From the NCBI GenBank assembly GCA_016938795.1, contig JAFGTZ010000349.1:1-15553 (forward strand): a DNA stretch of 15,553 nt. Direction: 5' to 3'. Both the position numbers and the translations under genes were made by a program. This document shows positions 14,345 through 15,553 of the stretch, piece after piece. Each line of letters starts with the position of its first letter. Positions within the stretch are counted from its first letter, which is position 1. The notes beneath the pieces are model-generated. The model was not told where the DNA came from and ran no database searches. It saw only the letters and a program-made list of their open reading frames with translations. This stretch comes from Chromatiaceae bacterium. GTDB lineage: Bacteria; Pseudomonadota; Gammaproteobacteria; Chromatiales; Chromatiaceae.

Positions 14345-15553
14345 ATGTCCTCCAAGCGTCCCGCGCGCCTCTCCCCCCCCTATCAGGCCCTGCTGATGCA
14401 GGGTCGGGCCTTGCGTCGCGCCATGGCCATGCTAACCGCAGCAAACGCCCTGGTGCTCTCGTTCGCCATCTATGTCACGCACGATTGGCTGGCTGGCCAG
14501 GCCTTCAAACTGGGCGTCAGCGAGGCGGCCCTCGAGGCGCTGCTGGTCGGCGCCCTGCTGCTCGGCACCAATCTGCTGGTGGGCCTGCTGGTGTTTCGGA
14601 TCCACTTTCACACCGCCGGCGAATTCCACGCCGCCATGGCCGATGTTCATCAAGGCACCGCCAACGCCGAGGCCCGCGCACTTGCCAACAGCTATGCCCT
14701 GGAAGAGGGCGCCCAGCTCGATCAAGCCTTCGGCGAGCAGCTTGAACGCGCGGTGCGCGACAGCGAGCGCGCGGCGCTCGACATTGTCGGACGGGTGAGC
14801 CAACTTCACACCACGGCCGACGAACTGCTGGGCTATCTCAATCACTCCTCGCTCGATGCCGGCGACATGGAGGCCGAAATCGTGCGGGGCGTGGAGTGTA
14901 TCGGCGAGATCGGACGTTTCGTGCAGGATCTGCCCGAGAAGATCCGCCACGACATGACGGCCATTCACGACGCCATGCAGGGCATCCGCCAAATCGAGGG
15001 GCTGGCCAGCACCATCAAGGACATCAGCAAGCAGACCAATCTGCTCGCGCTCAACGCCGCCATCGAGGCCGCGCGCGCGGGCGAGGCGGGGCGCGGCTTC
15101 GCGGTGGTGGCCGACGAGGTGCGCGCCCTGGCGATCCGCGCCACCGAGGCGGCCAACACCATCGAGCAAGGCGTGGAACAGGCGCTGCAGGCAGTCGAGC
15201 GCACGCTTCAGGTCAACCTGCTGGGCGATTCGGGCAAACAGCTCGAACAGGCCGCGAGCGTGGTCGAGGCCATCGGCAAGCTGCGCGACAATTACGACGA
15301 CATGCGCCAGTATTACAAGACGCTGTTCACCGTGATCACCCGACACAACACCCATCTGGCCGAACAGATCGCCGAGGTGCTCGGGCAGCTTCAGTATCAG
15401 GATGTCTCCAGCCAGCGCATCGGGCGCATTCTGCACACCCTGGAGGCGCGCGCCGAGACGCTGCGCGCGGCCCTTGACGCGGCATCCGAGACCAACGAGC
15501 GCGCCCTGGGGCTTGCCGATGAGCTGCATCGGCTGCGCGCGCGTTACCTCGAC
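14345..15553 (+). CDS. Membrane-anchored chemoreceptor with CheZ-like motif (3' end missing)
   Basis: The frame stays open from ATG 14345 to the window end (403 residues, no stop). Two membrane helices, at about 26-45 and 64-86, are separated by only about 18 residues, so there is no room for a periplasmic sensory domain; input is probably cytoplasmic or through the membrane. No clear HAMP follows. One canonical signalling tip lies at 222-262: QTNLLALNAAIEAARAG then GFAVVADEVRAL. Past the tip, residues 348-360 read QLQYQDVSSQRIG. The D353-x3-Q357 spacing and QD context match the catalytic D-x3-Q helix of CheZ phosphatases (FQDLTGQ), so this protein may also dephosphorylate CheY. A weak ribosome site (TAGG) precedes the ATG, 13 bases after the cheY stop. 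Codons 10-12 contain a run of eight C. Confidence 0.87.
   Translation, partial: MSSKRPARLSPPYQALLMQGRALRRAMAMLTAANALVLSFAIYVTHDWLAGQAFKLGVSEAALEALLVGALLLGTNLLVGLLVFRIHFHTAGEFHAAMADVHQGTANAEARALANSYALEEGAQLDQAFGEQLERAVRDSERAALDIVGRVSQLHTTADELLGYLNHSSLDAGDMEAEIVRGVECIGEIGRFVQDLPEKIRHDMTAIHDAMQGIRQIEGLASTIKDISKQTNLLALNAAIEAARAGEAGRGFAVVADEVRALAIRATEAANTIEQGVEQALQAVERTLQVNLLGDSGKQLEQAASVVEAIGKLRDNYDDMRQYYKTLFTVITRHNTHLAEQIAEVLGQLQYQDVSSQRIGRILHTLEARAETLRAALDAASETNERALGLADELHRLRARYLD

Noticed and set aside
14432..15529. 365-codon open frame on the - strand opposite the last receptor
   Set aside because: Leu/Gly/Ala-rich antisense shadow; the + frame has membrane helices and a canonical signalling tip.

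Overview
The window is a high-GC bacterial chromosome segment. It is most consistent with a gammaproteobacterium, possibly a purple sulfur bacterium of the Chromatiales; that assignment is inferred from gene style and composition, since there is no rRNA or other marker gene here. No mobile element, CRISPR array, tRNA or rRNA gene was seen.

Left part (1-4400), unrelated housekeeping and transport genes. A YibE/F-family membrane protein (+) ends at a strong hairpin terminator shared with a convergent small RRM RNA-binding protein (-). A gene-free stretch of about 480 bases follows. It holds a possible long leader and promoter for the RRM gene, a perfect 10-bp inverted repeat with an AT-rich spacer, and a second hairpin terminator. 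Next are a metal-efflux type permease with a fused C-terminal heavy-metal-binding domain (-), an intergenic region with two REP-like hairpins, and a YeeZ-like SDR/epimerase-fold protein (-).

Right part (4603-15553), one tightly packed chemosensory operon, all on +, running off the end of the window. The order is: a soluble receptor with two complete signalling hairpins in tandem; a protein made of three CheW domains; CheB; a HEAT-repeat protein; CheR; a CheY-like regulator; a large CheA; an 80-residue STAS-like protein; a second CheY-like regulator; and a membrane-anchored receptor with a CheZ-like DxxxQ motif after its signalling tip (3' end missing). Gaps are 34 bases or less and three junctions overlap, so co-translation is likely.

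How the genes would work together (inference from family knowledge): receptor hairpins, bridged by the triple CheW, control CheA autophosphorylation at H44. CheA passes phosphate to CheB and the two CheY proteins. CheR and CheB set receptor methylation. The second receptor may also dephosphorylate one of the CheY proteins, standing in for the missing CheZ. The HEAT and mini-STAS proteins are not part of the classical set and are the least explained components. There are no flagellar genes in view, so the output (flagella, pili or another cell function) cannot be told from this window.
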